Positions 1 through 10,463 of a stretch of 64,000 nt of DNA are shown piece by piece; positions within the stretch are counted from its first letter, which is position 1, and each line of letters begins with the position of its first letter. Location of the stretch: assembly GCF_013385175.1 (NCBI RefSeq), contig NZ_JABZEO010000007.1, forward strand, positions 62,001-126,000, given 5' to 3'. The position numbers and the translations under genes were made by a program. Source of the DNA: Allochromatium humboldtianum. GTDB taxonomy: Bacteria; Pseudomonadota; Gammaproteobacteria; Chromatiales; Chromatiaceae. Under the pieces are notes generated by a model. It had not been told where the DNA came from. It worked only from the letters and a program-made list of their open reading frames with translations, and searched no databases.

Positions 1-786
1 CACCTGGCCAACTACAGCGCCATGCTGGGCGCGCTCGACGGTCGTCCCATCACCATCCGCACGCTCGATCTCGGGGTCGACAAGCACAGCGAGGCCCTGG
101 CCCGGCCCGGCTCGAACGTCAGCAATCCCGCGCTCGGGCTGCGCGCCATCCGGCTCTGTCTGAAGGAACCCGAACTCTTCCGGCCTCAGGTGCGCGCCAT
201 CCTGCGCGCCTCGGCGCTCGGCCCGGTGCGGCTGATGCTGCCGCTCGTCACCAGCGTGCACGAGATCGACCGCGTCCTGACCATCGTCGCCGAGCTCAAA
301 CGCCAGCTCGACCGCGACGGACTGGCCTATGACGCCGCCATGCCGATCGGGGCCATGATCGAGGTGCCCGCCGCCGCGCTCACCGCACACGCCATCGCGC
401 GCCGGATGGACTTCCTGTCGATCGGCACCAATGACCTGATCCAGTACACCCTGGCCATCGACCGGCTGGACGATGCGGTCAACGACCTCTTCGACCCGGC
501 GCATCCGGCCATCCTGCGCCTGATCCGGCTCACCATCGAGGCCGGACGCGCGCTCGACGTCCCGGTCGGGATGTGCGGCGAGATGGCCGGCGATCCGCGC
601 TTCACGCGCCTCCTGCTCGGCATGGGACTGCGCGAGTTCAGCATGCAGCCCGGCGCCCTGCTCGACATCAAGGAGATCCTGCTCGACTCGGATGCCGACG
701 CTCTGGCCCGGCGCGCCGACCAGTTCTTCGCCCGACTCGACGAGTCCGACTCCACCGATCTGCTCGCGGTCTTCGACGCCGCCTGA
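1..786 (+). CDS. ptsI: PTS enzyme I (phosphoenolpyruvate-protein phosphotransferase), C-terminal part
   Basis: The reading frame is open from base 1, so the gene starts upstream; 261 C-terminal residues are visible. Enzyme I transfers phosphate from phosphoenolpyruvate to HPr-type carriers in the cytoplasm. The visible part is the PEP-binding TIM-barrel domain, with the family signatures TIRTLDLGVDK, NPALGLRAIR, SIGTNDLIQYTLAIDR and the GMCGEMAGD motif holding the active-site cysteine. The conserved GGDK appears here as GVDK. The N-terminal phospho-histidine domain is outside the window, so PtsI cannot be strictly separated from PtsP; the enzyme I-mgtE order suggests PtsI of a regulatory PTS. 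It is followed 92 bp later by mgtE on the same strand. Confidence 0.9.
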   Translation, partial: HLANYSAMLGALDGRPITIRTLDLGVDKHSEALARPGSNVSNPALGLRAIRLCLKEPELFRPQVRAILRASALGPVRLMLPLVTSVHEIDRVLTIVAELKRQLDRDGLAYDAAMPIGAMIEVPAAALTAHAIARRMDFLSIGTNDLIQYTLAIDRLDDAVNDLFDPAHPAILRLIRLTIEAGRALDVPVGMCGEMAGDPRFTRLLLGMGLREFSMQPGALLDIKEILLDSDADALARRADQFFARLDESDSTDLLAVFDAA

Positions 787-878
787 GCGTCCACGCCCGC
801 GCCCTGAACTGGTAGCATAGTCGTCTCCCGGCTCGTACCGGACGATCCGGACTCCCGACTCAGCGACCGCGCCAGCAG

Positions 879-2246
879 GTGACCATGAGCCTTCCCGCGA
901 CCTCCATTGCCGACAACACGCGCCTCGAGGATCTGCGCCGCGTCCTCGAACAGGGCGCGGTGCGTCAGGCCGCGCGTATGCTCAATGCCCTCCAGCCGGC
1001 CGAGATTGCGCATCTGCTCGAATCCTTGCCGCACAAGGAACGCGAGCTGCTGTGGAACCTGGTCGATGCCGAATACGACGGCGAGGTGCTGGCCTATCTG
1101 CACGACGACGTGCGCGAGCAGCTCATCGCCCTGATGGATGCCGGCGAGCTGATCGCCGCCATCGGTACGCTCGACACCGACGACCTGGCCGACCTCATCC
1201 AGGATCTGCCGCTCGCCATCACACGCGAGGTGGTCAAGTCGCTCGATCAGCAGCGGCGCGACCGGCTCGAAAAGGCGCTCTCCTATCCCGAAGACAGCGC
1301 CGGCGGACTCATGAACAGCGACACCGTGACCGTGCGTCCCGAGATGACGCTCGACGTGGTGATCCGCTATCTGCGCCGACTCAAGGACGGGCTGCCGGAC
1401 ATCACAGACAACCTGATCGTGGTCGACCGCAAGGGCCGTTATCTGGGCGTGCTCTATCTGACCGATCTGCTGACCCATGACCCGGAGGACTCGGTCGCCG
1501 AGGCCATGACACTCGATGTCCAGGCCATTCCGGCGACCTGGAGCGCGCGCGAGGTCGCCACCCGGTTCGAGCAGCACGATCTGGTGACGGCGCCTGTGGT
1601 CGACGAAGAGGGCAATCTGCTCGGACGCATCACGGTCGACGACGTCATGGACGTCATCCGCGAGGAGGCCGATCATCAGTTCCTCGGTCAGGCAGGCCTG
1701 TCGGAGACCGAGGACATGTTCGCGCCCGTGATCCTGAGCGCGCGCCGCCGCGCTCTCTGGCTGGGAATCAATCTGCTCACGGCGTTTCTGGCCGCCTGGG
1801 TCATCGGACGCTTCGAGGACACCATCCAGCAGATCGTGGCGCTGGCGGTATTGATGCCTGTGGTCGCCAGCATGGGCGGCATCGCCGGCACGCAGACGCT
1901 CACGCTCGCCATCCGCGGGCTGGCGCTCGGTCAGCTCACGTCCAACAACAGTCGCTGGTTGCTGATGAAAGAGCTGGCGGTGGCGGCCATCAACAGCGTC
2001 ATCTGGGCGCTGGTGGTGGCGCTGATCGCCTGGGTCTGGTTCAGTGATCCCGAGATCGCGCTGGTCATCGGCGCGGCGATCAGCATCAATCTGCTGGCCG
2101 CCGCCTTGGCCGGGGCGCTGCTGCCGCTGGCGCTCGAACGGTTCGGCATCGACCCGGCGCTGGCCGGCGGGGTCATCCTGACCACAGTGACGGATGTGGT
2201 CGGCTTCCTGTCTTTTCTGGGGTTGGCGACCCTGTTTCTGCTCTGA
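879..2246 (+). CDS. mgtE: Magnesium transporter MgtE
   Basis: MgtE is a Mg2+-gated channel in the inner membrane. The 455-residue product has the full family layout: an N-terminal helical MgtE_N domain (about residues 20-140) with the repeated ADLIQDLP-type helices, a CBS pair (about 145-265, including the SAGGLMNSD and DVMDVIREEAD motifs) and a C-terminal domain of five membrane helices (about 290-455) that includes MPVVASMGGIAGTQTLTL, the pore signature. GTG at 879 gives the longest frame. ATG at 885, two codons in, is an equally good start with GCAGG just upstream. It probably lies in one unit with ptsI, and it converges on gatA. Confidence 0.95.
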   Translation: MTMSLPATSIADNTRLEDLRRVLEQGAVRQAARMLNALQPAEIAHLLESLPHKERELLWNLVDAEYDGEVLAYLHDDVREQLIALMDAGELIAAIGTLDTDDLADLIQDLPLAITREVVKSLDQQRRDRLEKALSYPEDSAGGLMNSDTVTVRPEMTLDVVIRYLRRLKDGLPDITDNLIVVDRKGRYLGVLYLTDLLTHDPEDSVAEAMTLDVQAIPATWSAREVATRFEQHDLVTAPVVDEEGNLLGRITVDDVMDVIREEADHQFLGQAGLSETEDMFAPVILSARRRALWLGINLLTAFLAAWVIGRFEDTIQQIVALAVLMPVVASMGGIAGTQTLTLAIRGLALGQLTSNNSRWLLMKELAVAAINSVIWALVVALIAWVWFSDPEIALVIGAAISINLLAAALAGALLPLALERFGIDPALAGGVILTTVTDVVGFLSFLGLATLFLL

Positions 2247-2263
2247 GGGCGGATCGTCTGTTC

Positions 2264-2293
2264 AGCCCCCTCTCCCGCGAGGGGATAGGGGCT
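2264..2293. terminator. Inverted repeat between convergent mgtE and gatA
   Basis: AGCCCC at 2264-2269 pairs with GGGGCT at 2288-2293, and an inner CTCCC/GGGGA pairing encloses a CGCGA loop. It lies in the 54-bp gap between the converging stops of mgtE and gatA, where a bidirectional transcription end is expected. There is no T-run, so intrinsic termination is not certain; it could instead be a REP-like element. Confidence 0.45.
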
Positions 2294-2300
2294 GGACGGC

Positions 2301-3755
2301 TCACTCGAAACCGGCTGGTGCGGCCTGATGCCAGTGCGTCGCGTGCTGGTAGCGGTGGGCGACATTGAGCAGACGGGCTTCCTGGAAGTAGTTGCCGATG
2401 ATCTGCAACCCGACCGGCAGACCGTCGACGGGTTCGACGGGGATCGACATCCCCGGCAGTCCGGCGAGGTTGGTGGCGATGGTGTAGATGTCGTTGAGAT
2501 ACATCGACACCGGATCGTCCATCTTGGAGCCGAGCTGGAAGGCGGTCGTGGGGCTGGTCGGTCCCATGATGACGTCGACCTGCTCGAAGGCGCGTTTGAA
2601 GTCGTCCGCGATCAACTGGCGGATCTTCTGCGCCTTGAGATAGTAGGCGTCGTAATAGCCGGCCGAGAGCACATAGGCGCCGATCATGATCCGGCGCTGG
2701 ACCTCGGGACCGAAGCCCTCGGCGCGACTGCGCTCATAGAGGTCTTGCAGGTCTTTCGGATTGTCGCAGCGATGGCCGTAACGCACCCCATCGAAGCGCG
2801 CCAGGTTGGATGAGCACTCCGCCGGCGCGACCACATAATAGACCGGCACCGAGAGCGGGCTGTTGGGCAGGCTGATCTCGACGATCTCGGCGCCGAGCGC
2901 CTCGTACTCCTTGATCGCCGCCATGACCGCATCGCCGATGCGCGCATCGAGTCCGGCCCCGAAGTATTCCTTCGGCAACCCGATGCGCAGACCATGCAGA
3001 TCGTCGTCGAGCGCATCGACATAGTCCGGAACCGGGACATCGGCGCTGGTCGAGTCGCGTTCATCGAAGCCGGCCATCTCGTCGAGGATGAAGGCCGCGT
3101 CCGCCGCCGAGCGCGCCATGACCCCGGCCTGATCGAGCGAGGAGGCGAAGGCGATCATGCCCCAGCGCGAGCAGCGTCCATAGGTCGGCTTGATGCCGGT
3201 TACGCCGCACAGCGCCGCCGGCTGACGGATCGATCCGCCGGTGTCGCTCGCCGTGGCCGCCGCGCACAGTCGTGCAGCCACCGCCGCCGCCGAACCGCCC
3301 GAGGAACCGCCCGGCACGCGGGCCGCGTCCCAGGGATTCCTGACCGGGCCATACCAGCTCGTCTCGTTGCTCGACCCCATAGCGAACTCGTCCATGTTGG
3401 TCTTGCCGAGCACCACGGCGCCGGCCGCCGCCAGCCGCTCGACGATGGTCGCGTCATAGGGCGCGACGAAGTCGTCGAGCATCCGCGAACCGCAACTGGT
3501 CTTCAGACCCTGGGTACAGAAGATGTCCTTGTGCGCGATCGGGATGCCGGTCAGCGGCCCGGCCTCGCCGGATCTGAGCGTCTGGTCGGCACGCTCGGCC
3601 GCCGCGAGCGCCGATTCGGCCGCCACCGTGATGAAGGAGTTCAGCGCCGGATCGAGCCGCGCGATGCGCTCCAGATAATGCCGGGTCAGCTCAACGCTGG
3701 AATAGGTCCGCAGCCGCAGATCGGCGGCCATTTGAGCGATCGATTTGTTCTGCAT
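2301..3755 (-). CDS. gatA: Asp/Glu-tRNA amidotransferase subunit A
   Basis: GatA is the glutaminase/amidase subunit of the GatCAB complex, which converts Glu-tRNA(Gln) or Asp-tRNA(Asn) to the amidated form. The 484-residue length is normal. The amidase-signature triad is visible: Lys76 in [10 protein letters not shown], cis-Ser151 in PGGSSGGS and Ser175 in [10 protein letters not shown]. The ATG shares one base with the gatC stop (TGATG), so the two are translationally coupled. The usual third gene, gatB, does not follow: the next gene is mgtE on the opposite strand, so gatB must be elsewhere. Confidence 0.97.
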   Translation of the reverse strand: MQNKSIAQMAADLRLRTYSSVELTRHYLERIARLDPALNSFITVAAESALAAAERADQTLRSGEAGPLTGIPIAHKDIFCTQGLKTSCGSRMLDDFVAPYDATIVERLAAAGAVVLGKTNMDEFAMGSSNETSWYGPVRNPWDAARVPGGSSGGSAAAVAARLCAAATASDTGGSIRQPAALCGVTGIKPTYGRCSRWGMIAFASSLDQAGVMARSAADAAFILDEMAGFDERDSTSADVPVPDYVDALDDDLHGLRIGLPKEYFGAGLDARIGDAVMAAIKEYEALGAEIVEISLPNSPLSVPVYYVVAPAECSSNLARFDGVRYGHRCDNPKDLQDLYERSRAEGFGPEVQRRIMIGAYVLSAGYYDAYYLKAQKIRQLIADDFKRAFEQVDVIMGPTSPTTAFQLGSKMDDPVSMYLNDIYTIATNLAGLPGMSIPVEPVDGLPVGLQIIGNYFQEARLLNVAHRYQHATHWHQAAPAGFE

Positions 3756-4042
3756 CAGTCGATGACCTTCGGAACCAGATAGAGTCCGCCCTCGGTCAGG
3801 GGGGCGATGGACTGGAAGTGTTCACGCTGGTTGGATTCGGCGGCGACGTCCGGGCGCAGACGCTGGACCATGTGCAGCGGATGGGCCATGGGCTCGACGC
3901 CCGAGGTGTCGACCGCGTCCATCTGAGCGACCAGGTCGAGGATATTGGAGAGATCCGTGGCATAGCGCGCGCGCTGCTCGGGAGCGATGGCGAGCCGGGC
4001 CAGATGGGCGATCTTGTCGATGTCTGAGGAATCCAGTGACAT
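3755..4042 (-). CDS. gatC: Asp/Glu-tRNA amidotransferase subunit C
   Basis: This is the small GatCAB subunit that clamps GatA to GatB. The ATG at 4042 gives 95 residues, the normal size, beginning [19 protein letters not shown]. The frame stays open upstream to 4249, but that extension is not GatC-like and runs into the mreB regulatory region. The conserved middle and end are present ([20 protein letters not shown], then LRPDV). It is first in a gatC-gatA unit, divergent from mreB. Confidence 0.95.
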   Translation of the reverse strand: MSLDSSDIDKIAHLARLAIAPEQRARYATDLSNILDLVAQMDAVDTSGVEPMAHPLHMVQRLRPDVAAESNQREHFQSIAPLTEGGLYLVPKVID

Positions 4043-4145
4043 GTTGAAACGGCCGTTGGCGGTAAAATGGGCGAAAATAGCACAAAAGGGCGTCGGGGCG
4101 GGCGACTCGACCCGGCCTTCCCGAAGACCCGACACCGCCGGTGCC

Positions 4146-4174
4146 TTGCCGATCCAGTCCCGCATTGCTAGATT
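4146..4174 (+). promoter_or_regulatory. Putative sigma70 promoter for mreB
   Basis: TTGCCG (4146-4151) and TAGATT (4169-4174) are 17 bp apart in the 245-bp divergent gatC-mreB region, about 115 bp before the mreB start. Each hexamer matches consensus at four of six positions. No other feature was found in this intergenic stretch. Confidence 0.4.
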
Positions 4175-4176
4175 AG

Positions 4177-5334
<1,158 letters not shown>

Positions 5335-5377
5335 CAGCCAAGAGCGTTCGCGGACGCTCTCGACGAGGACTGCCGTC

Positions 5378-6259
5378 ATCAAACCTCTGTTCAACCCAGG
5401 CCCATCACCCAATGTCCGCGTCATCCTGGCCGTGCTGATGGCGCTCGGGTTGCTCGTGGCCGATCACCATCAGCATCACCTGGAGCTGCTGCGCACGGCG
5501 CTCTCACTCGTGACCTATCCGCTGCAACTGGCCGCCGACCGGCCCAGCCAACTCTTCCGCGAGGCGCGCGAACGCTTCGCCGGTCAGGACATCCTGCGTG
5601 ACGAGAACACCGAACTGCATCGCGAGAACCTGCTGCTCAAGGCGCGGCTCCAGCAGTTCGAGTCGATGGAGGCCGAGAACGCACGTCTGCGCGACCTGCT
5701 CGGTTCCTCGCTCGACGTCGGCGAGCGGGTGCTGATCGCCGAGATCATGGCCGTCGAGCTCGCACCCTATCGTCAGCAGGTGATGGTGAACAAGGGCACC
5801 AATGCCGGGGTCTTCGTCGGTCAGCCGGTGCTCGACGCCAATGCGGTGATGGGGCAGGTCATCCGCGCCAATCCCTTCTCGTCGGTGGTGCTGCTGATCA
5901 CCGACTCCGATCACGCCCTGCCGGTCGAGGTCAACCGCAATGGACTGCGCACCATCGCCGCCGGCACCGGCCCCAATCAGGATCTCGAACTGCTCTACAT
6001 CCCCAAGAACGCCGATATCCAGGTCGATGATCTGCTGGTGACATCCGGGATGGACGGACGCTTTCCTTCCGGCTATCCGGTGGCGCGTGTCAAGACGGTG
6101 CGCCAGGATCCGGACAACCCCTTCACCACCGTCCTGGCCGAACCCACGGCCCGGCTCGATCGCAGCCGCGAAGTCCTGCTGGTCTGGAACCTGAACGAGA
6201 CCTCGCGCCTGCAGGCCCTGACCGCCGAGGCCCTCAAGCCCAGGGACATGCCGCCGTGA
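5378..6259 (+). CDS. mreC: Rod shape-determining protein MreC, probable non-canonical start
   Basis: MreC is the periplasmic scaffold of the elongasome: one membrane helix (about residues 12-30), a coiled coil rich in ENxxLxxEN patterns and a beta-barrel domain. The codon aligning with the family's first Met is ATC at 5378, eight bases after a GAGGA at 5365-5369; the protein would read (M)KPLFNPGPSPNVRV, close to E. coli MKPIFSRGPS. The only in-frame ATG/GTG/TTG upstream is GTG 5261, deep inside mreB, and it would add 39 basic, unrelated residues. The next canonical starts downstream would cut into the membrane helix. From 5378 the product is 293 residues. The stop overlaps the mreD GTG. Confidence 0.9.
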   Translation: MKPLFNPGPSPNVRVILAVLMALGLLVADHHQHHLELLRTALSLVTYPLQLAADRPSQLFREARERFAGQDILRDENTELHRENLLLKARLQQFESMEAENARLRDLLGSSLDVGERVLIAEIMAVELAPYRQQVMVNKGTNAGVFVGQPVLDANAVMGQVIRANPFSSVVLLITDSDHALPVEVNRNGLRTIAAGTGPNQDLELLYIPKNADIQVDDLLVTSGMDGRFPSGYPVARVKTVRQDPDNPFTTVLAEPTARLDRSREVLLVWNLNETSRLQALTAEALKPRDMPP

Positions 6260-6774
6260 AGACCGTCAAGAAACGTTCGAGCAAGCCGTCTTACAAGCCT
6301 CGTCAGCCCTTCTGGCCGATCGCGCTCTCACTCACGCTGGCGATGTATCTGACCATCCTGCCGCTGTCGGACTGGCCCTGGGACTACCGTCCGCCCTGGA
6401 CCGTGCTGGCCATCCTCTTCTGGTGCTTCGCCACACCGCGCCGGGTCGGCATCTTCACGGGGTTCGTGGTCGGCCTGATGCTCGACGTGCTCACCGGCGC
6501 CCTGCTCGGTCAGCACGCGCTGGCGCTCTCGGTCACGGCCTATCTGGCGCTGGTGCTGCGCCCGCGCATCCGCATCTTTCCGCCGTGGCAGCAGGCTTTC
6601 TTCGTGGCCCTGATCCTGTTGACCGAGCGACTACTGACGCTTTGGATCATCGGCGCGACCGGGCAACCGATGCCGGCCCTGACCTACTGGATCTCGGCGC
6701 TGGTCGGTCTGGCGTTCTGGCCGATCATGGCCTGGCTGCTGGTGCCTTTCGAACGTCGTCTGGGGTTGGGTTGA
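6256..6774 (+). CDS. mreD: Rod shape-determining protein MreD
   Basis: MreD is the small polytopic membrane protein of the elongation complex. The 172-residue product has a basic N-terminal tail (MKTVKKRSSKPSYK) and then about five hydrophobic helices. The WPWDYRPPW and LDVLTGALLGQHAL stretches are typical of the family. The GTG start overlaps the mreC stop as GTGA, indicating coupled translation. Its stop lies six bases before the mrdA ATG. Confidence 0.93.
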   Translation: MKTVKKRSSKPSYKPRQPFWPIALSLTLAMYLTILPLSDWPWDYRPPWTVLAILFWCFATPRRVGIFTGFVVGLMLDVLTGALLGQHALALSVTAYLALVLRPRIRIFPPWQQAFFVALILLTERLLTLWIIGATGQPMPALTYWISALVGLAFWPIMAWLLVPFERRLGLG

Positions 6775-6779
6775 GCGAC

Positions 6780-8654
6780 ATGCTCGAAAGCAGTCTGGAG
6801 GATCGCCAGCGCGAACAGCGTCTGGTCAGGACGCGCGCCATCGTGGCGGGCGTGTTCGTCGTCCTTGGGCTGAGCCTGATCCTGGCGCGGCTGTTCCATC
6901 TGCAACTGGAGCTTCACGAGCACTTCACGGTCCTGTCGACCGAGAACCGGGTCAAGATCCAGCCGGTACCGCCCAACCGTGGGCTGATCTTCGATGCCAA
7001 GGGCGTGGTGCTCGCTGAGAATCATCCGTCCTTCTCGCTGGTGATCACGATCGAGAAGGTCGAGGATCTGAAGGCCACCATCGACGAGCTCAGAAAGCTG
7101 ATACCGATCGAGGATGGCGACCTGACGCGCTTCGAGCGCCTCAAACGCCAGCGCATGCGCTTTCAGCCGGTCCCCATCCGCTTGAACCTGACGTCCGAAG
7201 AAGTAGCCCGCTTTGCCGTCGACGGCTATCGTTTCCCCGGCGTCGAGGTCCATGCCGAGCTGATCCGTACCTATCCCAAGGGCGATCTCACGGCCCATGT
7301 GCTCGGCTATGTCGGACGCATCAACGAAAAGGAACTGGCGCGCATCGACAAGGGCAACTATGCCGGCACCAACTTCATCGGCAAGGGCGGCGTGGAACTG
7401 GCCCACGAGGACGTGCTGCACGGCAAGGTCGGCTATCAGCAGGTCGAGGTCAATGCGCGCGGACGCATCCTGCGCACGCTCGAGAGCACGCCGCCGGCGC
7501 CGGGTCAGGATCTCTATCTCTATCTCGACATCGCGCTGCAACAGGCGGCCACCGAGGCGCTCGGCGCGAATCGCGGCTCGATCGTGGCCATCGATCCGCG
7601 CAGCGGCGGCGTGCTGGCCCTGGTGAGCACACCGAGCTTCGACCCCAATCTCTTCGTCGAGGGGATCAGCCAGAGCAATTACGACGCCCTGCTCCACTCA
7701 CCCGACAAACCGCTCTACAACCGCGCCATTCGCGGTCAGTATCCGCCCGGCTCCACGGTCAAGCCTTTCATCGGGCTCGGCGGTCTGTCGCTGGGTTTCG
7801 TCACGCCGCGCAAATCGACCTTTTGTCCGGGTTACTTCTCGCTGCCGGGTCAGAAGCACCGCTTCCGCTGCTGGCGGCGCGGCGGGCATGGCACGGTCGA
7901 TCTGGAGCTGGGCATCGTGCAATCCTGCGATGTCTATTTCTACTGGCTGGCCAACCAGATGGGGGTCGACAAGCTCCACGCCTTCCTCTCGGAATTCGGT
8001 TTCGGTTCGCGAACCGGCGTCGATGTCTCGGGCGAGCTGCCCGGACTCCTGCCGTCGCGCGAATGGAAGGAGCGCGTACGCAAACAGCCCTGGTATCCGG
8101 GCGAGACCCTCATCATGGGCATCGGCCAGGGCTATTTCCTGGCCACGCCCATGCAACTGGCGGCGGCCACCGCCGCCCTGGCCAACAAGGGGCACTTCAT
8201 CCAGCCGCGACTGGCCTATGCGCGACGTGTGCCGGGGGCCGACGTGGCGACCGTCTTCCCCACGGTCGCGCGTCAGATCCAGATCACCAATCCGGGCGAT
8301 TGGGACATCGCCATCGAGGACATGGCCAAGGTCGTGGAGAGCCAGCGCGGAACCGCCAAGCGCATCCACTCCAACGACTACCGGATCGCCGGCAAGACCG
8401 GCACCTCGCAGGTCTTCACCATCGGCCAGAAGGAGCGCTACGACGCGTCCAAGATCTCGGAGCGTCTGCGCGATCACGCGCTCTTCGTCGCCTTCGCGCC
8501 GGTCGAGGATCCGCGTATCGCCGTGGCGGTGATGGTGGAGAACGGCGGTTCGGGCAGCGGGACCGCCGCGCCGATTGCGCGCCGGGTCATCGATGCCTAT
8601 CTCGGCGGCACGCCGCTGCCGGACGAATCGGAGACGAAGAGCGATGGCGACTGA
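6780..8654 (+). CDS. mrdA: Penicillin-binding protein 2 (elongation transpeptidase)
   Basis: PBP2 cross-links peptidoglycan during rod elongation. From ATG 6780 the product is 624 residues: one membrane helix (about 20-40), a PBP dimer domain, then the transpeptidase. Active-site motifs are complete: Ser325-x-x-Lys328 in PGSTVKP, Ser382-Cys-Asp384 (the SxD form typical of PBP2) and Lys539-Thr-Gly in AGKTGTSQ. The frame is open upstream within mreD, but that part is out-of-frame mreD sequence. TTG at 6771 is an alternative start overlapping the mreD stop. It overlaps rodA by 11 bp. Confidence 0.96.
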   Translation: MLESSLEDRQREQRLVRTRAIVAGVFVVLGLSLILARLFHLQLELHEHFTVLSTENRVKIQPVPPNRGLIFDAKGVVLAENHPSFSLVITIEKVEDLKATIDELRKLIPIEDGDLTRFERLKRQRMRFQPVPIRLNLTSEEVARFAVDGYRFPGVEVHAELIRTYPKGDLTAHVLGYVGRINEKELARIDKGNYAGTNFIGKGGVELAHEDVLHGKVGYQQVEVNARGRILRTLESTPPAPGQDLYLYLDIALQQAATEALGANRGSIVAIDPRSGGVLALVSTPSFDPNLFVEGISQSNYDALLHSPDKPLYNRAIRGQYPPGSTVKPFIGLGGLSLGFVTPRKSTFCPGYFSLPGQKHRFRCWRRGGHGTVDLELGIVQSCDVYFYWLANQMGVDKLHAFLSEFGFGSRTGVDVSGELPGLLPSREWKERVRKQPWYPGETLIMGIGQGYFLATPMQLAAATAALANKGHFIQPRLAYARRVPGADVATVFPTVARQIQITNPGDWDIAIEDMAKVVESQRGTAKRIHSNDYRIAGKTGTSQVFTIGQKERYDASKISERLRDHALFVAFAPVEDPRIAVAVMVENGGSGSGTAAPIARRVIDAYLGGTPLPDESETKSDGD

Positions 8655-9774
8655 TCCACTGTCCTCACGGGCGAACTGGGAGGTCGATGCCAGCGAGGGG
8701 GGCTGGCTGCGCCGGCTGCACATCGACGCTCCGCTCATGACCGGACTGCTGGCGCTGTGCGGCTTCGGCCTGGTGGTGCTCTACAGCGCCGGCGACAAGG
8801 AATGGGTGATGGTCGAGCGTCAGCTCCTGCGTCTGGGCATCGCCTTCGGCATCATGCTGGCCATTGCTCAGATCTCCCCTGGCCAGTTCAAACGCTGGTC
8901 GCTGGGGCTCTATGGGCTGGGCGTGTTGATGCTGGTGGCCGTGCTCCTGGTCGGCGACATCGGCAAGGGCGCGCAACGCTGGCTGGATTTCGGCGTAGTG
9001 CGCTTCCAGCCCTCGGAATTGCTCAAGCTCGCCGTACCCATGACCGTGGCCTGGGTGCTGGCGTTGCGCCCCTTGCCGCCGCGTCTGTCGGGCGTGTTGC
9101 TGGCGGCCGTGCTGAGTCTGATCCCGGTCGGGTTGATCGCCAAGCAGCCGGACCTGGGCACCTCGCTGCTGGTCCTGAGCGCGGGCGTCATGGTGCTCTT
9201 CATCGCCGGGCTGAGCTGGCGCATGATCACTGGACTGATCGCCATCGCCGCCGCCGTGGCGCCGCTGGTCTGGATGCACATGCACGACTACCAGCGCGCG
9301 CGCGTCATGACTCTGCTCGATCCGCAGTCCGATCCGCTGGGCAGCGGCTATCACATCATCCAGTCGCAGATCGCCATCGGTTCGGGCGGGCTTTCGGGCA
9401 AGGGATGGCTCAACGGTACTCAGTCGCACCTGGAATTCCTGCCCGAGCGCCACACCGACTTCATCTTCGCCGTGATCGGCGAGGAGTTCGGCTTCACCGG
9501 CATCCTGGCCCTGATGGCGCTCTATCTGTTCATCATCGGACGCGGGCTGATGATCGCCGCGCGCGCCCAGGACAACTACGAGCGCCTGCTCGCCGGCGGC
9601 CTGACGCTCGTGTTCTTCGTCTATCTGTTCGTCAACACCGGCATGGTGAGCGGTCTGCTGCCGGTGGTCGGCGTGCCCCTGCCGCTGATCAGCTATGGCG
9701 GCACCTCGATGGTGACACTCATGGCCGGTTTCGGGATACTGATGTCGATCGAGACCCACCGTGCCAGGAAATGA
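8644..9774 (+). CDS. rodA: Peptidoglycan glycosyltransferase RodA (SEDS family)
   Basis: RodA polymerises glycan strands from lipid II, paired with PBP2. From ATG 8644 the product is 376 residues with about ten membrane helices. SEDS signatures include KGAQRWLDFG, RFQPSEL, LGSGYHIIQSQIAIGSGG and LPERHTDFIFAVIGEEFG, the last carrying the catalytic Asp loop. The start lies inside the end of mrdA. The stop TGA overlaps an ATG that may start rlpA (ATGA), so the genes are tightly coupled. Confidence 0.96.
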   Translation: MATDPLSSRANWEVDASEGGWLRRLHIDAPLMTGLLALCGFGLVVLYSAGDKEWVMVERQLLRLGIAFGIMLAIAQISPGQFKRWSLGLYGLGVLMLVAVLLVGDIGKGAQRWLDFGVVRFQPSELLKLAVPMTVAWVLALRPLPPRLSGVLLAAVLSLIPVGLIAKQPDLGTSLLVLSAGVMVLFIAGLSWRMITGLIAIAAAVAPLVWMHMHDYQRARVMTLLDPQSDPLGSGYHIIQSQIAIGSGGLSGKGWLNGTQSHLEFLPERHTDFIFAVIGEEFGFTGILALMALYLFIIGRGLMIAARAQDNYERLLAGGLTLVFFVYLFVNTGMVSGLLPVVGVPLPLISYGGTSMVTLMAGFGILMSIETHRARK

Positions 9775-10385
9775 GTCGGATCATGCGTGACACCACCCTC
9801 CAGCCACTCATCATCGTCGTCATCCTGCTGCTCGCACTGACCGGCTGCGCCAGTCGCGGCGAACTCGACGATGAGGCCATCGCCCGCATCCCGGATGCCG
9901 TGCCCAAGGTCGAGCCGTTGGCCAAGTCGGGCAATCCAGAGTCCTATGTGGTCTTCGGCCGGCGCTATTACACCCAGAAGTCCGCGCGCGGCCATGTCGA
10001 GCGCGGACTGGCCTCCTGGTATGGCCGTCCCTTCCACGGGCGCAAGACCAGCTCGGGCGAGACCTATGACATGTACGCCATGAGCGCGGCGCACAAGACG
10101 CTGCCGCTGCCGACCTATGCGCGCGTCACCAATCTCGAAAACGGTCGCCGTGTCGTGGTGCGGATCAACGATCGCGGCCCCTTTCACGACGGTCGCGTCA
10201 TCGATCTCTCCTACACGGCCGCCGTCAAGCTCGGAATGAAGCGCCAGGGCACGGCGCGAGTGGAAGTCCAGGCGATCGATCCCAGACGCCGTTTCTGGAG
10301 CTTCCTGCCCTTCCTGGCTGACCACTCCGAGGCCGAGAGCGACACTGGCCGCCCGACCCGCGCGGCGGCTTCGCTACAAAACTGA
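9771..10385 (+). CDS. rlpA: RlpA-like septal/endolytic lytic transglycosylase lipoprotein
   Basis: RlpA proteins are outer-membrane lipoproteins that cut peptidoglycan lacking stem peptides. The product (204 residues from ATG 9771, 200 from ATG 9783) has a lipoprotein signal ending LLALTGC and a double-psi beta-barrel domain with the family motifs GLASWYG, GRKTSSGE and VRINDRGPFHDGRVIDLS. No SPOR domain follows: the protein ends about 40 residues after the barrel. ATG 9771 overlaps the rodA stop, but the spacing to AGGA at 9766 is too short, so ATG 9783 is equally possible. Confidence 0.92.
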   Translation: MSRIMRDTTLQPLIIVVILLLALTGCASRGELDDEAIARIPDAVPKVEPLAKSGNPESYVVFGRRYYTQKSARGHVERGLASWYGRPFHGRKTSSGETYDMYAMSAAHKTLPLPTYARVTNLENGRRVVVRINDRGPFHDGRVIDLSYTAAVKLGMKRQGTARVEVQAIDPRRRFWSFLPFLADHSEAESDTGRPTRAAASLQN

Positions 10386-10463
10386 AACACTGTGCCATTT
10401 TTGCGATTTGAGGGGTAAAATGCGCCACAATTCTCTCGCCACCCCCGAGTTTTCGGATCACCC

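Noticed and set aside
327-1676. 449-codon open frame on the minus strand
   Set aside because: Antisense to ptsI and mgtE, both clearly coding on the plus strand; the composition is typical of high-GC shadow frames and no family motif is present.
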